A stretch of DNA of 7,207 nucleotides from Clostridiales bacterium (GTDB lineage Bacteria; Bacillota; Clostridia; Christensenellales; Christensenellaceae): the NCBI GenBank assembly GCA_003510345.1, contig DOMW01000288.1, positions 225 through 7,431 on the forward strand, in the 5' to 3' direction. The notes under the pieces are model-generated. The model saw nothing but the letters and a program-made list of their open reading frames with translations, was not told the origin of the DNA and made no database searches. The translations under genes and the position numbers were made by a program. Positions within the stretch are counted from its first letter, which is position 1; each line of letters opens with the position of its first letter. This document shows positions 5,860 to 7,207 of the stretch, piece after piece.

Positions 5860-6980
5860 AAAGCGTGTACCGGTGCTATGCCTCCTGCGCGTTTGGCATA
5901 GAGGGGGTTCTCTCGGCTGAGCTAAAAAAACTCGATATGGAAAACGTGGCGGCGCAGGACGCGCGCGTTTATTTTGATGCGGATATGGACGGCATTGCCC
6001 GCGCCAACCTTTTTTTGCGCACGGCGGACAGGGTGTATCTCGTGCTGAATGAATTTTACGCGGAGACGTTTGACCAACTGTTTGAAACCATAAAAGCCCT
6101 GCCCCTCGCGGATTTTCTGCCTTCGGACGCGCGTTTCCCGGTGGACGCGAACGCGGTGCAGTCCACGCTGATGAGCGTATCGGATATCCAGTCGGTATCC
6201 AAAAAAGCGGTGGTGCGCGCGCTTTCCCGGGTGTACAAGCAAGACCGGTTCGCCGAAGACGGCAGCGTATTTCATTTATTTGTGAATATCTACAAAAACA
6301 AAGTGACGGTGGCTCTCAATACGAGCGGCAATGGGCTGAACCGGCGGGGCTACCGACTGAAAAACGTACAGGCGCCTTTAAAGGAAACGCTGGCGGCGGC
6401 GCTCCTTTCCATCGCGCGGTGGCACACACGGGAGTTTCACGACCCGATGTGCGGCAGCGGGACGATCACCATAGAAGCGGCGATGCAGGCCGCCAATATG
6501 GCGCCCGGCCTAAAGAGGCGGTTTGACGCGCAAAGCTGGCACAATGAAGGCAAAGAGGCGTTCCGCATTGCGCGCGAGGACGCGAAAAGCAGGATCGTAA
6601 GGCCGCAAATGCGCATATGCGCAAGCGATATTGACGCTAAAAGCCTGAAACTCGCGCGGGAACACGCGCACAACATGGATGTGGCGGAGTTCATTGATTT
6701 CTCCGTCCGGGATGTGAAGGATTTTGCGCAGCCGGAAGCAGCGGCGGCGATCATCACAAACCCACCCTATGCCGTGCGCCTGGGCGAAGAAAAACAGGTG
6801 GAGCGGCTGACACGTGATATGGGCAAGGCCTTTTTGCGGCTTAACGATGTAGTTGTGTTTATATTGAGCGCGAACGGCGGGTTTGAGCAGCAATACGGCA
6901 AAAAAGCGGATAAGCGGCGCAAGCTGTATAACGGAAATATCAAGTGTACGTATTATCAGTATTTTAGAAAAGAGAAATAA
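5856..6980 (+). CDS. THUMP-domain class I SAM-dependent RNA methyltransferase (RlmL/YpsC family)
   Basis: 374 residues. ATG at 5856 overlaps the HD gene stop (ATGA), with only a poor ribosome site, so translation is probably coupled. The start of the protein (ASCAFGIEGVLSAELKKL, 9-26) and the following 140 residues form the ferredoxin-like plus THUMP RNA-binding part. RGYR (164-167) marks the start of the catalytic domain. The SAM-binding motif I is DPMCGSGTITIEAA (196-209), the acidic SAM ligand is in ASDIDAKSLKLA (256-267), and the catalytic N-P-P-Y is at 302-305. The C-terminal RRKLYNGNIKCTYYQY (354-369) is typical of COG0116. In E. coli RlmL this family makes N2-methylguanosine in 23S rRNA (G2445). 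Small Firmicute members such as B. subtilis YpsC share the two-domain layout, without the RlmK half; here too RlmK is absent. The exact RNA target is inferred from the family only. No terminator follows. Confidence 0.94.
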   Translation: MKSVYRCYASCAFGIEGVLSAELKKLDMENVAAQDARVYFDADMDGIARANLFLRTADRVYLVLNEFYAETFDQLFETIKALPLADFLPSDARFPVDANAVQSTLMSVSDIQSVSKKAVVRALSRVYKQDRFAEDGSVFHLFVNIYKNKVTVALNTSGNGLNRRGYRLKNVQAPLKETLAAALLSIARWHTREFHDPMCGSGTITIEAAMQAANMAPGLKRRFDAQSWHNEGKEAFRIAREDAKSRIVRPQMRICASDIDAKSLKLAREHAHNMDVAEFIDFSVRDVKDFAQPEAAAAIITNPPYAVRLGEEKQVERLTRDMGKAFLRLNDVVVFILSANGGFEQQYGKKADKRRKLYNGNIKCTYYQYFRKEK

Positions 6981-6992
6981 CGGGGTTTGACG

Positions 6993-7165
6993 TTGACGGT
7001 TGGCGCAGCGGGAGGATGGATATCTAAACTGTGCCCTAAAGTTAGCGCTGATCAATGCAGGGTACGCGTGTTTTCGGTTCTTTTAGGCATATCCACCCAA
7101 ATACGAACCCATATTTTGCTGTACAAATTTCTCGTATTTACTTTCGGGTATTCCTCCCGGGTCAA
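6993..7165. ncRNA. Candidate structured RNA (RNA-2) after the THUMP gene, strand uncertain
   Basis: A three-way junction can be drawn. The outer helix is CGGGAGGA (7009-7016) with TCCTCCCG (7152-7159), perfect over 8, and TTGAC/GTCAA (6993-6997, 7161-7165) may extend it. Branch one is GGATGGATAT plus CTAAA (7014-7028) with TTTAG, a GC bulge, and ATATCCACCC (7082-7098): 14 of 15 pairs. Inside it GTGCCCT (7031-7037) pairs with AGGGTAC (7059-7065). Branch two is AAATACGA (7099-7106) with TCGTATTT (7132-7139), perfect over 8. The last three outer pairs share 7014-7016 with branch one, so only five outer pairs coexist with it. The 7033/7063 pair is G·U only on plus, while 7016/7096 is G·U only on minus, so the strand is open. 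No known family recognised. No protein gene with a ribosome site is seen to the window end. Confidence 0.55.
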
Positions 7166-7207
7166 GGTGCCTGCGGCGCATTATATGTCTCCGGCGGTTT
7201 AGAACCT

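Noticed and set aside
6987..7202. 71-codon open frame after the THUMP gene.
   Set aside because: It begins with TTG, has no ribosome site, and its protein has no recognisable features; the structured RNA explains the region better.

Overview
The window looks like a piece of chromosome from a low-to-mid-GC Firmicute of the Clostridia type. The evidence is strong AGGAGG-like ribosome binding sites, 4-base ATGA start/stop overlaps, an Hsp33 gene beside a YqeM-like methyltransferase, a CCA-encoding tRNA gene, and coding DNA of roughly balanced GC beside AT-rich spacers. A Christensenellales-like lineage would fit, but this is an impression from composition and gene set, not a placement. No phage, insertion sequence, CRISPR array or defence gene is visible.

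Left edge (1-971, minus strand): the N-terminal 323 codons of a membrane-anchored HlyD/MacA-type periplasmic adaptor protein, cut by the window edge. Its promoter lies at 1050-1079 and carries a palindromic operator candidate. Divergently, at 1244-1360, there is a promoter and a complete tRNA-Ala(GGC), followed by a Rho-independent terminator at 1382-1417. The spacer to 1662 has a small REP-like hairpin and otherwise nothing I recognise.

Main block (1663-6980, plus strand): five co-directional genes. First come a class I SAM methyltransferase, hslO (Hsp33, redox chaperone) and a 559-residue TPR protein. These three overlap or abut and are clearly one operon. After a 192-base gap there is an HD-domain metal-dependent phosphohydrolase, overlapped by 4 bases by a THUMP-domain RNA methyltransferase of the RlmL/YpsC family (COG0116). 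The genes are mostly housekeeping in flavour: stress protein folding, RNA modification and nucleotide hydrolysis.

The most interesting part is non-coding. Two segments flank the HD/THUMP gene pair. Candidate RNA-1 (5031-5161) is immediately upstream of the HD gene. Candidate RNA-2 (6993-7165) is just downstream of the THUMP gene. Both can fold into nested helices whose pairing is too long to dismiss, and both contain the segments CTAAA(A)CTGTG and TTTTAGGC. I recognise neither as a known riboswitch, ribozyme or ncRNA class. RNA-1 has the layout of a translation-controlling leader: mutually exclusive helices and a short anti-Shine-Dalgarno segment. These are by-eye folds, untested by covariation.
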